From Pseudomonadota bacterium (GTDB lineage Bacteria > Pseudomonadota > Gammaproteobacteria > Burkholderiales > Ferrovaceae): a stretch of DNA of 64,000 nucleotides. Position numbers and translations under genes: made by a program. Numbering within the stretch: position 1 is the stretch's first letter; each line of letters starts with the position of its first letter. The notes below the pieces were generated by a model. The model was given only the letters and a program-made list of their open reading frames with translations. It searched no databases and had not been told where the DNA came from. The stretch covers positions 191,979 to 255,978 of the forward strand of contig JAJZFH010000049.1 of assembly GCA_021805445.1 (NCBI GenBank), given 5' to 3'. Positions 16,397 through 26,933 of this stretch are shown here, in pieces.

Positions 16397-16420
16397 AGTT
16401 TCCCGCAATCACGTCGCTAT
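16394..16420 (+). promoter_or_regulatory. Sigma-28 promoter of the cheVVYZA operon, overlapping the motB stop
   Basis: TAAAGTTT (16394-16401) is a perfect -35 element. After 11 bp, GTCGCTAT (16413-16420) matches five of eight consensus -10 positions. Its first three bases are the motB stop codon. The cheV start codon lies 58 bp downstream. The weaker -10 suggests lower strength than the fliC and flgM promoters. Confidence 0.65.
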
Positions 16421-16478
16421 CCCCCTTATGATTATGAGGCGCGGCCCAACTCCAAAGACAGTGAACCAAGGATGATCC

Positions 16479-17438
16479 ATGTCTGAATTACTTTCCAAAA
16501 TCGATGCCCGAACCAAGTTGGCGGGAAACAATAAGTTGGAAATTCTGATGTTCACCTTGGGGCTCAATCCCCGAACCGAACGTCGCGAAACTTATGGTAT
16601 CAATGTCTTCAAGGTACGCGAGGTATTGCGCACCCCCCCCATCACGCGCGCCCCGGAAATGCCCGAGACGGTGGAAGGGATGGTCAGCCTGCGCGGCATA
16701 CTGATCCCCATCATCGGATTGGCCAAGTACATCGGTATTCCGCTCGAAACCCTTCCGGACATCACGATCATCACGGAATACAATGGCCATACCCAAGGAT
16801 TTCTGGTGGAATCGGTCGATACCATCCTGCGGATCGACTGGTCGGCCATGCGGGTTCCCCCGGAAATGGTGAATACCCCCCTGGGGGGACTGGTCACCGC
16901 CGTGACAGAACTGCCAGACGGGCGACTGGTCATGATGCTGGATGTAGAACGCGTGCTGGCTGAAACCGCACAGATCGGTGAGGATGAATCCATCTACCGC
17001 AACGTACAATCCCTCGGCCTGAATAATCACCGTGTGTTCTATGCCGATGATTCCTCCGTTGCCCGCAAACAGATTGCCCGTACCCTGGAAGCCATGGGCG
17101 TGCAAGGCGTCTCGGCAGTCAATGGTCGTCAGGCATGGGATGAGTTGCGCCACATGGCTGACCAAGCCGAAAGTTCCCACACGCCACTAAAGGAGATGCT
17201 TCATGTCATCCTGACCGATGTGGAAATGCCCGAAATGGATGGCTATATGCTGACCCGCAAAATCAAGGAAGACAAACGCTTCGCAGGCATCCCGGTCCTC
17301 ATGCATTCCTCGTTGTCCGGCAGTTCCAACCAGCAACTGGGCAAAACCGTGGGGGTAGACGAATATATTTCAAAATTTGAACCCAAACGTTTGTCGAGCA
17401 CCCTGACTCGCCTGCTGAAAGGGACGGAGGCCCCATGA
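16479..17438 (+). CDS. cheV: Chemotaxis coupling protein CheV (first copy)
   Basis: CheV is a CheW-like adaptor fused to a receiver domain and links receptors to CheA. Residues about 35-165 form the CheW-like domain (YGINVFKVREVL, GMVSLRGILIPIIGLAKYIG). Residues about 185-315 form the receiver, with YADDSSVAR acidic residues, the phospho-acceptor in LTDVEMPEMDGYML, and SKF at the conserved lysine region. No separate cheW is present in the window. An AAGGAT site precedes ATG 16479. The stop overlaps the next cheV by 4 bp. Confidence 0.95.
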   Translation: MSELLSKIDARTKLAGNNKLEILMFTLGLNPRTERRETYGINVFKVREVLRTPPITRAPEMPETVEGMVSLRGILIPIIGLAKYIGIPLETLPDITIITEYNGHTQGFLVESVDTILRIDWSAMRVPPEMVNTPLGGLVTAVTELPDGRLVMMLDVERVLAETAQIGEDESIYRNVQSLGLNNHRVFYADDSSVARKQIARTLEAMGVQGVSAVNGRQAWDELRHMADQAESSHTPLKEMLHVILTDVEMPEMDGYMLTRKIKEDKRFAGIPVLMHSSLSGSSNQQLGKTVGVDEYISKFEPKRLSSTLTRLLKGTEAP

Positions 17439-18397
17439 ATTTCCAGAATCAGCCTCAAACATTTTCTCCGATGGGAGATGAACTGCTGGATACCGTGGAT
17501 GCGCGAACCAATCTGGCAGGATCCAATAAAATGGAGATTTTGCTGTTTTCTCTGGGTACCGAAGAAAAATTTGGCATCAATGTGTTCAAGGTGCGCGAAG
17601 TCACCCACGCCATGAAGGTCACCCGAACGCCCAATATGCCCCCCGGCGTTTCCGGCATCGTCAGTCTGCGCGGACATATCATCCCCGTTCTGGATCTGGT
17701 CAGTTTCATGCGGTTGGAAAATGCTCGTGCGCACGAGCGCACCACCATGTTGGTCACCGAATACAGCCGCCACACGCTGGGGTTTTTGGTAGCCAATGTG
17801 GACCGCATCATCCGCGTCGACTGGAGTACCGTCCGCGCACCAGAGAATGATTTCTCCAGCAGCGGCGACAATCTCATCAATGCCATTACCGAACTTCCCA
17901 CGGGAGAACTGGTTTCCATCGTGGACGTGGAACAGGTATTGGCCTCGGCTTTTGGGGAAAATGTGGTGGGAAATGTCCCGAAAATAGAAAGTGGCCATGA
18001 AAAGTGCGTCTTTTTTGCGGATGATTCTTCCGTCGCACGCAAGACAATAGCGGAATTGCTGGATAAAATGGGAGTCAAGCATTTGCGTGCCAACAATGGA
18101 CGAGAGGCGTGGGAGCGGCTGTGTGGCTTGGCGGACAGCGCTTCCCATGGAAAATATCCCTTGCACAACCAGATTCAGGTGATTCTGGTGGATGCGGAAA
18201 TGCCTGAAATGGATGGGTATGTGTTGACGCAACAGTTGAAAGCGGACAAACGGTTTGATGAAATCCCCGTCGTCATGCATTCATCGCTCTCATCACAAGC
18301 CAATCGAGCCATGGGCAGCCGGGTCGGAGTAGACTATTACGTCGCAAAGTTTGACACGGCCATGCTGTCGGAAACCTTGCGCCCCTTGCTGAGTTGA
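17435..18397 (+). CDS. cheV: Chemotaxis coupling protein CheV (second copy)
   Basis: This 320-residue paralogue has the same CheW-like plus receiver layout as the preceding gene: FGINVFKVREVTHAM and GIVSLRGHIIPVLDLVSFM in the coupling domain, FADDSSVAR and LVDAEMPEMDGYVL in the receiver, with Asp retained. The two copies are clearly diverged in the receiver and N-terminus, so this is not a recent duplication. The ATG overlaps the preceding stop (ATGA). Two tandem CheV proteins in place of CheW suggest two adaptor inputs to one kinase. Confidence 0.95.
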   Translation: MNFQNQPQTFSPMGDELLDTVDARTNLAGSNKMEILLFSLGTEEKFGINVFKVREVTHAMKVTRTPNMPPGVSGIVSLRGHIIPVLDLVSFMRLENARAHERTTMLVTEYSRHTLGFLVANVDRIIRVDWSTVRAPENDFSSSGDNLINAITELPTGELVSIVDVEQVLASAFGENVVGNVPKIESGHEKCVFFADDSSVARKTIAELLDKMGVKHLRANNGREAWERLCGLADSASHGKYPLHNQIQVILVDAEMPEMDGYVLTQQLKADKRFDEIPVVMHSSLSSQANRAMGSRVGVDYYVAKFDTAMLSETLRPLLS

Positions 18398-18408
18398 AAT
18401 GATGGAGA

Positions 18409-18804
18409 ATGAGCGTGGTTGATGCCAACCTAAAATTTCTGGTGGTGGACGATTTTTCCACCATGCGACGAATCGTTCGCAATCTTCTGAAAGAATTGGG
18501 CTTTACGAATGTGATCGAAGCAGAGGATGGGGTAGACGCCCTCAACAAGTTGCGCGCCGGAGAAATCGAATTTGTCGTGTCGGACTGGAATATGCCCAAT
18601 ATGACGGGGATCGACTTGTTGCGTGCCATCCGTAAGGACCCTGCCCTCAGACATCTGCCCGTCCTCATGGTCACGGCTGAAGCCAAAAAAGAAAATATCA
18701 TAGAAGCCGCCCAGGCCGGGGCCAGTGGCTATATCGTCAAACCTTTCACCGCAGCCACCATGGATGAAAAGTTGAAGAAAATATTTCAGAACATGAAGAA
18801 GTGA
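18409..18804 (+). CDS. cheY: Chemotaxis response regulator CheY
   Basis: This 131-residue single-domain receiver transmits the CheA signal to the flagellar switch. It has the acidic pair in [23 protein letters not shown], the phospho-acceptor Asp in [12 protein letters not shown], the Thr/Ala switch region [12 protein letters not shown] and the conserved Lys in [24 protein letters not shown] is typical of true CheY. It follows cheV by 11 bp and precedes cheZ by 7 bp. Confidence 0.97.
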   Translation: MSVVDANLKFLVVDDFSTMRRIVRNLLKELGFTNVIEAEDGVDALNKLRAGEIEFVVSDWNMPNMTGIDLLRAIRKDPALRHLPVLMVTAEAKKENIIEAAQAGASGYIVKPFTAATMDEKLKKIFQNMKK

Positions 18805-18811
18805 GGATGCC

Positions 18812-19528
18812 ATGAGCACCCAAGACAACGACGACCTGGAATCCCTTTTCGACAGCATCATCGCCGCCCAAAACGGCATGAATGAGGAAACCAGAGAAGG
18901 TGAAAATGGCTGCCCCACCTGCGACAATACCGAAAAAGTATTCAATGAAATCGGTCAGTTGACCCGAACACTCCATGACAGTTTGCGCGAATTGGGATTG
19001 GATAAAAGTCTGGAAACCGTGGCCTCTTCCATTCCTGATGCGCGCGATCGTCTCGGCTATGTAGCTGCCATGACCCAGCAGGCGGCGGAAAGGGTACTCA
19101 ACGCCACGGATGCGGCTCAGCCCATCGTGGAGAAAATACAGGCGGATTGCCACAAACTGGCCAATGAATGGCAGTCCCTTTTCGAGGGCAAGACATCGGT
19201 GGAACAGTTCAAGACTCTGGTCACCCGTACCCACGCCCAACTGTTTGAAATTCCAAAACAAACCAAGGCAATCCAGACCTTTCTCATGGAAATCGTCATG
19301 GCACAGGACTTTCAGGACTTGACGGGACAGGTCATCAAAAAAACCCTGGAAGTCACCCAAAACATGGAAAAACAACTCATTGCCCTACTGGTGGAGAATG
19401 CCCCTGCCATGTCCCGTGTGGAGGAAGGATTACTCAATGGCCCACTCGTGGGAACGACATCGGGACGCAGTGACGTGGTCACGAGTCAGGATCAAGTAGA
19501 CGAATTGCTGGAAAGCCTGGGATTTTGA
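18812..19528 (+). CDS. cheZ: CheY-P phosphatase CheZ
   Basis: CheZ dephosphorylates CheY-P and ends the tumble signal. The 238-residue protein is helical, with the catalytic region EIVMAQDFQDLTGQVIKK, including the active-site Gln, and a C-terminal amphipathic CheY-binding tail (QDQVDELLESLGF). A CPTC pair near residue 30 is unusual and of unknown meaning. It lies between cheY and cheA in the operon. Confidence 0.95.
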   Translation: MSTQDNDDLESLFDSIIAAQNGMNEETREGENGCPTCDNTEKVFNEIGQLTRTLHDSLRELGLDKSLETVASSIPDARDRLGYVAAMTQQAAERVLNATDAAQPIVEKIQADCHKLANEWQSLFEGKTSVEQFKTLVTRTHAQLFEIPKQTKAIQTFLMEIVMAQDFQDLTGQVIKKTLEVTQNMEKQLIALLVENAPAMSRVEEGLLNGPLVGTTSGRSDVVTSQDQVDELLESLGF

Positions 19529-19532
19529 CATC

Positions 19533-21386
19533 ATGAGCGACTTTTCCGGAATGGAAGAACTGCTGCAAGATTTTCTTCAGGAATCTTCGGAGTTGCTGGA
19601 CGATGTGGACAGCAAACTCCTGATGCTCGAACAGTCCCCTCATAACCATGGTCTACTCAACGACATCTTCCGAGGATTTCATACCATCAAGGGTGGCGCA
19701 GGTTTTCTCAATGCCTCGGAATTGGTCACCCTATGCCACCTGACAGAAAACCTTTTCGACCGCCTGCGCAACGATCAACTGGCCCTCGATGCCGTCATCA
19801 TGGATGCCATCCTGGCCGCCACCAGCGAAGTACGTCACATGTTCGGCGCACTCTCTCAAAATACCCAGCCGTCTCCAGCGCCGCTTTCCATCACCCAGGT
19901 ACTGGAGGCCATTCTGGAAGGAAAAAGTTTGGCGAAGGCCGCACCTTCCCCCCCCTCTGCCCCGCCCGGTCCGGACTGGAATGCCTTGTTTGCGGCTTTG
20001 ACTGCCGGTACTCCTCCCTCGGAACCCTCCCCACCCATCGTTCACCCTGCCCAGGATGAATCGACCGTAAATGCTCCTTCTCCAAACGTCAACCCGCCCC
20101 CTGACGTTCCGGATGTTCCTCAGGAAATCAAGAGTTATGGACGACGTGCCACCGACTCCCTTGCCAATTCCAGCCCCAGTGGACGACGCGAGTCGGAAAA
20201 CGTCAAGGAAAACACCATCCGTGTCGATACGGAGCGACTGGATCAAGTGCTCAATCTATCCGGCGAAATCGGTCTGACCAAGAACCGTTTGAATCAACTG
20301 CGTTCCGATATTCTATTGGGGAAGCAAGACGTCAATACCCTGCGTGCACTCGATGAAGCCGTCAATCAACTGGATATGCTGGTGGTCAGTTTGCAAAACT
20401 CGGTCATGAAAACACGCATGCAGCCCATCGGCCGCTTGTTCAAAAAATTTCCCCGCCTGGCACGGGATCTGGCTCGGCAGTTGAACAAGGAAGTGGAATT
20501 GGTTTTGGTCGGAGAAGAAACGGAAATTGACAAAACCATGATCGAAGACCTGAATGATCCTCTGGTCCACTTGATTCGCAATGCCGTGGACCATGGCGTG
20601 GAATTACCGGCAGAACGTACCGGATCAGGCAAACCCGTCAAAAGTCTCATCCACCTGCAAGCGCGTCAGATTGGCGACCACATCAACATCATCATCGCCG
20701 ATGACGGCAAAGGCATGGACCCCGAAGCCATTCGTGCCAAGGCCATTGCCAAGGGCCTGATCAGCCCGGAAGTCGCCAGCAGTCTGGATGAAACCCAGTG
20801 TCTGGAACTCATATTTCTGCCTGGATTCTCCACCAAGGAGCAGATCTCCAGTGTCTCCGGACGAGGCGTGGGAATGGATGTGGTCAAAACCAACATCAAG
20901 AAATTGAATGGCAATGTCACCATTCGTTCAGAGGTCGGAAAAGGATCGGAACTGACCATTTCGCTACCCCTGACCCTGGCCATTCTGCCGGTCCTCATGG
21001 TACGCATCGGGACCCAGTCCTTTGCCGTTCCGTTGTCTCTGGTACGCGAAATCATTGCCCTCGAACACAGCCCGATTCAGCATGTGGGTGGCAAGACCAC
21101 CCTGGTCGTGCGGGGAGAAATCCTGCCCATGGTATCCCTGGCGCAACTCCTTCATTGGGAAGAGTCAAACCAGGCCCATACGGGTGTTCTGATGCAGGTG
21201 GAAAATCAAAGTTTCATTCTGTCGGTGGACGGATTTGATGGCCACGATGATGTCGTCATCAAATCACTCGATACTTTCCGCCCCAACGGAGTGGCAGGCG
21301 TAACGATGTCCAGTGATGGAGAAATCGTGTTGATCCTCGACATCAAGGAACTTTTTGGTTTGACGGGGGGGGGTGTTTCCCACTGA
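19533..21386 (+). CDS. cheA: Chemotaxis histidine kinase CheA
   Basis: CheA autophosphorylates and passes the phosphate to CheY. In this 617-residue protein, P1 (1-105) has the phospho-acceptor His50 in IFRGFHTIKGGAGFL. A proline-rich linker of about 100 residues follows with no recognisable P2 CheY-docking domain. P3 dimerisation (RVDTERLDQVLNLSGEIGLTKNRL) starts near 230, the P4 ATPase has HLIRNAVDHGVE and SGRGVGMDVVK, and a CheW-like P5 ends the protein. The last 44 bp overlap the convergent gene at 21343-23559. No cheW, cheR, cheB or receptor gene lies in the window. Confidence 0.96.
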   Translation: MSDFSGMEELLQDFLQESSELLDDVDSKLLMLEQSPHNHGLLNDIFRGFHTIKGGAGFLNASELVTLCHLTENLFDRLRNDQLALDAVIMDAILAATSEVRHMFGALSQNTQPSPAPLSITQVLEAILEGKSLAKAAPSPPSAPPGPDWNALFAALTAGTPPSEPSPPIVHPAQDESTVNAPSPNVNPPPDVPDVPQEIKSYGRRATDSLANSSPSGRRESENVKENTIRVDTERLDQVLNLSGEIGLTKNRLNQLRSDILLGKQDVNTLRALDEAVNQLDMLVVSLQNSVMKTRMQPIGRLFKKFPRLARDLARQLNKEVELVLVGEETEIDKTMIEDLNDPLVHLIRNAVDHGVELPAERTGSGKPVKSLIHLQARQIGDHINIIIADDGKGMDPEAIRAKAIAKGLISPEVASSLDETQCLELIFLPGFSTKEQISSVSGRGVGMDVVKTNIKKLNGNVTIRSEVGKGSELTISLPLTLAILPVLMVRIGTQSFAVPLSLVREIIALEHSPIQHVGGKTTLVVRGEILPMVSLAQLLHWEESNQAHTGVLMQVENQSFILSVDGFDGHDDVVIKSLDTFRPNGVAGVTMSSDGEIVLILDIKELFGLTGGGVSH

Positions 21387-23555
21387 GTCGTGCCCGTAGC
21401 GCCACGCAGGGGTCCGCACGGACTTGCAGGGGAACCTCGAAAGCCTCATCGTATACACCCACCAACCCGGGATCGTGCATCTGTTCAGGTTCCAGTACCG
21501 CCACACTCACGACCCGCGCGCCCGGATCCAGTTGCTGCAACCACAGGGGAACCCCTGTATCCTTGCGCAAATGCCCATTCCCCGCCAGCAAGATCACGGG
21601 CTTGCCCGTTTGATGGTGCCATTCCACCAGACTTTCGGCCATGCTGCGGTCGCGCGCCTGTTGCGCGGCCACCATGCCGGGTAACTGGGTTTCCGGCAAC
21701 AGGTGACAATGTCCCTCACGCACTTCGGCCGTCATAATTTCCTGCTGATGCGCACTCCAGTGCACAGGTTCGGGTGGCAGAGGATCTTTGCCTGTCATGA
21801 ACTTCATCAGGGACTGACGATCCAGATTGGTTGCGCCCAGAGGCCAGTGTCGATTCACCGCCAGCGCCAGGACAGGAGCATAAAAATCCCAGTGCCATCC
21901 CTTGAAGTCGAACCCTCCGGCTTCTGCCACAGAGTGCAGGATCGGATCATTTTGGGCCACGGGTCCCCGGACTTTGTCATCGGCTTCCGTGAGCGAAGAC
22001 TGGTGTGCACGATTCAACTGTTCCATGGCCAGAACGTATTCCCTGCGCTTGGCCAGGGATTCCAGCCAATGCTGGCGCAGTGCGTGCCCGGCCTGATTGT
22101 CATGCACCTCGCCCAATAACAGGTAATCCGCCGCCCCAACGGAATCCGGCAGATCAAGGGACTTTGCTGCGGGGGCCACCTCATCACAGTGAAAACCGAC
22201 GGAGGGAGTGTCCAGCGCCAACACACAAAGGCGGCGGGTCTGACCCCATACATCTTTTTCCGTCAGACGCCATCGTCCTCCCTCTCTCCGTTCCATGAGC
22301 AAATACCCATAACGTTGGTCATTGTAGGACTGGGCCACCCGCACCCCTGGCGCCACTTCATTGTGACCCGGCACCCAAACCGGGAAAGGAGGTTCAAGCA
22401 TGGATCCACCGAAGCCGGCGATCAAACCAAGCGGTTCGGTTCCCTCGAATCGGGATAACTCAAAGGTATGCACATGACCCTGCACCACCAATTGCACGCC
22501 CGGTGGGGTCCAGTCGGGATAATGGTGTTCGGCCAAAGCCGCGCTGAGTTGATAATTGGCAGGTTCGTACCCCACCAAGGGCAAGTAACCATACCCCAGA
22601 ATCGGATGGTGAAGCGTCAGCCAGTTCTGGGTTGACCGTGCCGTCAATCGTGCAACCTGGGAAAATTGATGAAAGTAGGTCTCCACTGCAGCATTGCCTG
22701 GGCGTGGTTTCTTTTCCGAAACGGCGGTGGAATCCATCACGATCCACTGCAATCCATCCCCCAACAGAACTCCATAGGGAGGGTCCGGTGCTTCCCTGGG
22801 TCCGCCCGACACAGAACAGGAATGGGTGGGGTCATAGGGGAAAGGGTCAAGATAACGAAACCATCCTTGCCCTGCCCGAGCGCAAGATTCGTGATTGCCC
22901 CGCACCACCACCCAGGGAGCCGCTTCCAGCAATGGGGCCATGGGTTCGAAAAAATCAGCCTGCCACACGTCACCCCCGTAACCATGGGGCGTCCCGGCAC
23001 AGCCACTGGCCAAACAAGGGCTTTCGCGATAAGCATAGTCGCCCACATGCAATACCAGATCAGGATGTTCCGCCGCCGCACTGCGCGCCACCTGAGCCAG
23101 GGGCCATTGAAGGGGATCATTGCAGGACTGGTAAAAACCGGGCCATTTGATCCGACAACCCGTATCCCCCAGTACCACGATCTTGCGCGGAGAATGAGTC
23201 AGCGCCGGCAGAACTCGCCCCCGCCACTGTACGGAGGCCGCCACTGGAATGTGGGTGGCCTCGCACACGCGCTCGGGGAATATCGATCCCGGAGGATCGC
23301 CACGGAGTTCCAAACGGGGGCCGACACGTAAATCCAGGAGACGGGGCTGTCCATCCACCACCAGTGTCGGGCAGGCAGGGGCGGCAGTCAGAATCCGGAT
23401 GGTGCTCTGGCCCTCCGGCCCCAACTCACGAAAAACCCGGTCAACCGGCCCCGCTTCCTCTTCCGTCGCCTGCCCCAACCCCGAGCAAACCAGAAGGAAA
23501 GTCCCTACCCAAAAAATCGGCCCCCACCCACCGCCCTTTCCAGACCTGTCCCGAT

Positions 23556-23559
<4 letters not shown>
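21343..23559 (-). CDS. Exported metallophosphoesterase fused to a ChaN-like domain
   Basis: This 738-residue protein has a basic N-terminus and a hydrophobic segment (16-30), suggesting export or a signal anchor. Residues about 125-385 form a calcineurin-like phosphoesterase with the full metal-ligand set: GDTG 131-134, GDYAY 173-177, GNHE 221-224, HHP 317-319 and GHVH 361-364. Residues about 475-720 form a ChaN-like domain, with GEVHDN 483-488 and GNGHLRK 660-666; ChaN relatives bind haem and belong to the Tiki/EreA-like superfamily. The GTG start overlaps the ilvA stop (GTGA) and a GGGAGGAGG site lies inside the end of ilvA. I know of no characterised protein with this fusion; the substrate is unknown. 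Confidence 0.85.
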
Positions 23560-25079
<1,520 letters not shown>

Positions 25080-25164
25080 GAAATTTTCCTCACTCGATAT
25101 CCGAAGATTAACAAACTTTACGGTCCTCCCCCACTCCAATGACCAGTAAAATGGAGAAACACGG

Positions 25165-25193
25165 TTGAGTCTGTCACAAGTTGCAGTTATGCT
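25165..25193 (+). promoter_or_regulatory. Sigma-70-type promoter of rpiA
   Basis: TTGAGT (25165-25170), a 17-bp spacer and TATGCT (25188-25193) resemble a housekeeping promoter. The rpiA start at 25215 is 21 bp beyond, with GGGAG at 25205-25209 between. Inferred by pattern only. Confidence 0.5.
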
Positions 25194-25214
25194 GGGAATT
25201 TTCAGGGAGTATTC

Positions 25215-25874
25215 ATGAATCAGGATGAACTCAAGAAAGCCGCCGCCCAGGCTGCCCTCGACCACATTCCCGATGATGCGATAATCGGCGTCGGCACCGG
25301 TTCCACCGTCAATTTCTTCATCGAGGCCTTGACCGCGCGCAAGCATCGCATCGCGGGAGCCGTCTCCAGTTCGGAAGCATCCACGGCACGCCTCAAGGCA
25401 GTCGGCATTCAGGTTTTCGACCTGAATGCCGTCAACGATCTCCCCGTCTATGTGGACGGGGCTGACGAGATCACCGCAGGTCTGGCCATGATCAAGGGAG
25501 GAGGTGGGGCACTGACACGTGAAAAAATCGTGGCCGCCGTCGCCAGAAAATTCGTCTGTATAGCGGATGAGAAGAAGTTGGTGGCACTCCTCGGTAAATT
25601 TCCTCTCCCTCTCGAAGTGATTCCCATGGCACGCAGTTATGTGGCGCGTGAAGTGGTCCGCCTGGGCGGACAACCGATCCTGCGCGAGGGGTATACTACC
25701 GATAATGGCAATATCATCCTGGACGTGCACAATCTGCAGATCCTCGATCCCGTGGAGATGGAGACACGTCTGTCCGCCCTCACTGGAGTCGTGATGTGCG
25801 GCCTCTTTGCACGCCGTCCGGCGGATGTGCTGATTCTGGCCACGACCTCGGGAATACGCACCTCGACTCATTAA
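25215..25874 (+). CDS. rpiA: Ribose-5-phosphate isomerase A
   Basis: RpiA interconverts ribose 5-phosphate and ribulose 5-phosphate in the pentose phosphate and Calvin cycles. The 219-residue protein has the [15 protein letters not shown] phosphate-binding loop, [17 protein letters not shown] with catalytic acids, and the catalytic Lys/Glu region [15 protein letters not shown]. It is divergent from ilvA and is followed 17 bp later by phoU. In an autotroph it feeds ribulose 5-phosphate to phosphoribulokinase, consistent with the gap/pgk genes nearby. Confidence 0.96.
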   Translation: MNQDELKKAAAQAALDHIPDDAIIGVGTGSTVNFFIEALTARKHRIAGAVSSSEASTARLKAVGIQVFDLNAVNDLPVYVDGADEITAGLAMIKGGGGALTREKIVAAVARKFVCIADEKKLVALLGKFPLPLEVIPMARSYVAREVVRLGGQPILREGYTTDNGNIILDVHNLQILDPVEMETRLSALTGVVMCGLFARRPADVLILATTSGIRTSTH

Positions 25875-25891
25875 CTTTACGGAGGTTTATC

Positions 25892-26605
25892 TTGCCTCAA
25901 GAACATATTGCCAAACAGTTTGATGTAGAGCTCGAGAATGTTCGCGCCAAAGTCCTGCGCATGGGAGGTTTGATCGAAGAACAGATTGAATCAGCGGTCA
26001 ATGCATTACAGGACGGCAATGTCTCCCAGGCCCGTCAAGTCATTGAAACCGACCGCCGAATCAATGGACTGGAGGTAAGCATCGATGAGGATTGTACCCA
26101 CATCATCGCCCGGCGACAGCCTGCTGCAGGCGACCTGCGCCTGATTCTGGCCATCATCAAGACCATCACCGATCTGGAGCGAATCGGTGACGAAGCAAAA
26201 AAAATGGCGCGCATGGCCATCCTTCTCCATGACAGCGACCGTCTACTCCAGCCCCATCTCCCCGTGGATCTTCGTCATGCCGCTCATTTGGCGGTGCAGA
26301 TGCTGGGACATTCTCTCGATGCCTTTGCCCGTCTGGATGCCACCACTGCCGCTCAGGTATTGCGCGACGACCGCGACGTGGACGAGTCCTTCCGGGGCAT
26401 TCTGCGTCAACTCATCACTTTCATGATGGAGGATCCACGGACCATTTCCAATGCCATTGATATCCTGTTTGCAGCCAAAGCCGTGGAACGTATCGGGGAT
26501 CATGCCAAAAACATGGCGGAATACGTGATCTATCTGGTCAAGGGCAAGGACGTGCGTCACACCTCCATGGAGGAGGTAGAGCGCACCGTCATCAGCGATT
26601 CCTGA
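25892..26605 (+). CDS. phoU: Phosphate regulator PhoU
   Basis: PhoU is the peripheral membrane metal-binding protein that links the Pst transporter to PhoR control. The 237-residue product has two three-helix repeats with conserved acidic metal ligands (DRRINGLEVSIDEDC, ERIGDEAKKMARMA, and later ERIGDHAKNMAEYVIY). The start is TTG at 25892; GGAGG at 25881-25885 with 6-bp spacing supports it over the open frame upstream. Relatives start at the same point (EHIAKQFDVELENVRAKVL). No pst or phoBR genes lie nearby, so it is detached from its usual operon. Confidence 0.93.
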   Translation: MPQEHIAKQFDVELENVRAKVLRMGGLIEEQIESAVNALQDGNVSQARQVIETDRRINGLEVSIDEDCTHIIARRQPAAGDLRLILAIIKTITDLERIGDEAKKMARMAILLHDSDRLLQPHLPVDLRHAAHLAVQMLGHSLDAFARLDATTAAQVLRDDRDVDESFRGILRQLITFMMEDPRTISNAIDILFAAKAVERIGDHAKNMAEYVIYLVKGKDVRHTSMEEVERTVISDS

Positions 26606-26608
26606 CTT

Positions 26609-26881
26609 TCATGAACGAGGGGGCACATAGCCGGAGGCCTGCTCCGCTCCCTCACCAAAAAAATGTGCCTCCATTTGTTGAGCCAGATATTTTCGGGCTT
26701 CCGGATCCGCCAGATTGAGACGATTTTCGTTGATCAGCATGGTCTGATGGCCCAACCACTGTTGCCATGCTTCTTCTGATACCTCCTGGTAGATTCGTGC
26801 CCCCAAAGCCCCCGGGTAGGGCGGTAAATCCAGTCCCTTGGCTTCTTTTTTCAATTTGATGCACTGCACGGTTCTGCTCAT
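26609..26881 (-). CDS. yggX: YggX-family Fe(II)-trafficking / oxidative damage protection protein
   Basis: This 90-residue protein matches YggX in length and motifs: [24 protein letters not shown] at the N-terminus with the conserved Cys7, then [21 protein letters not shown] and [12 protein letters not shown]. YggX proteins protect iron-sulfur enzymes from oxidation and may move Fe(II). ATG 26881 has AAGGTGA upstream; the longer open frame is not supported. It is convergent with phoU and lies 52 bp downstream of argA on the same strand. Confidence 0.95.
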   Translation of the reverse strand: MSRTVQCIKLKKEAKGLDLPPYPGALGARIYQEVSEEAWQQWLGHQTMLINENRLNLADPEARKYLAQQMEAHFFGEGAEQASGYVPPRS

Positions 26882-26933
26882 GTGATTCACCTTCGCGCTC
26901 GGGTAAAAAAAGAGCATGATACCGGAAACCCGT

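Noticed and set aside
15245-16408. Open reading frame of 387 codons on the minus strand
   Set aside because: It is opposite motA and motB, both of which match their families over their full length.
25113-25120. TAAAGTTT on the minus strand upstream of ilvA as a sigma-28 promoter
   Set aside because: No GCCGATAA-like -10 at 11-bp spacing; ilvA is not a motility gene.
25080-25871. N-terminal extension of ilvA to 771 codons
   Set aside because: The extra 264 codons lie opposite rpiA; ATG 25079 has a good ribosome-binding site and the family N-terminus.
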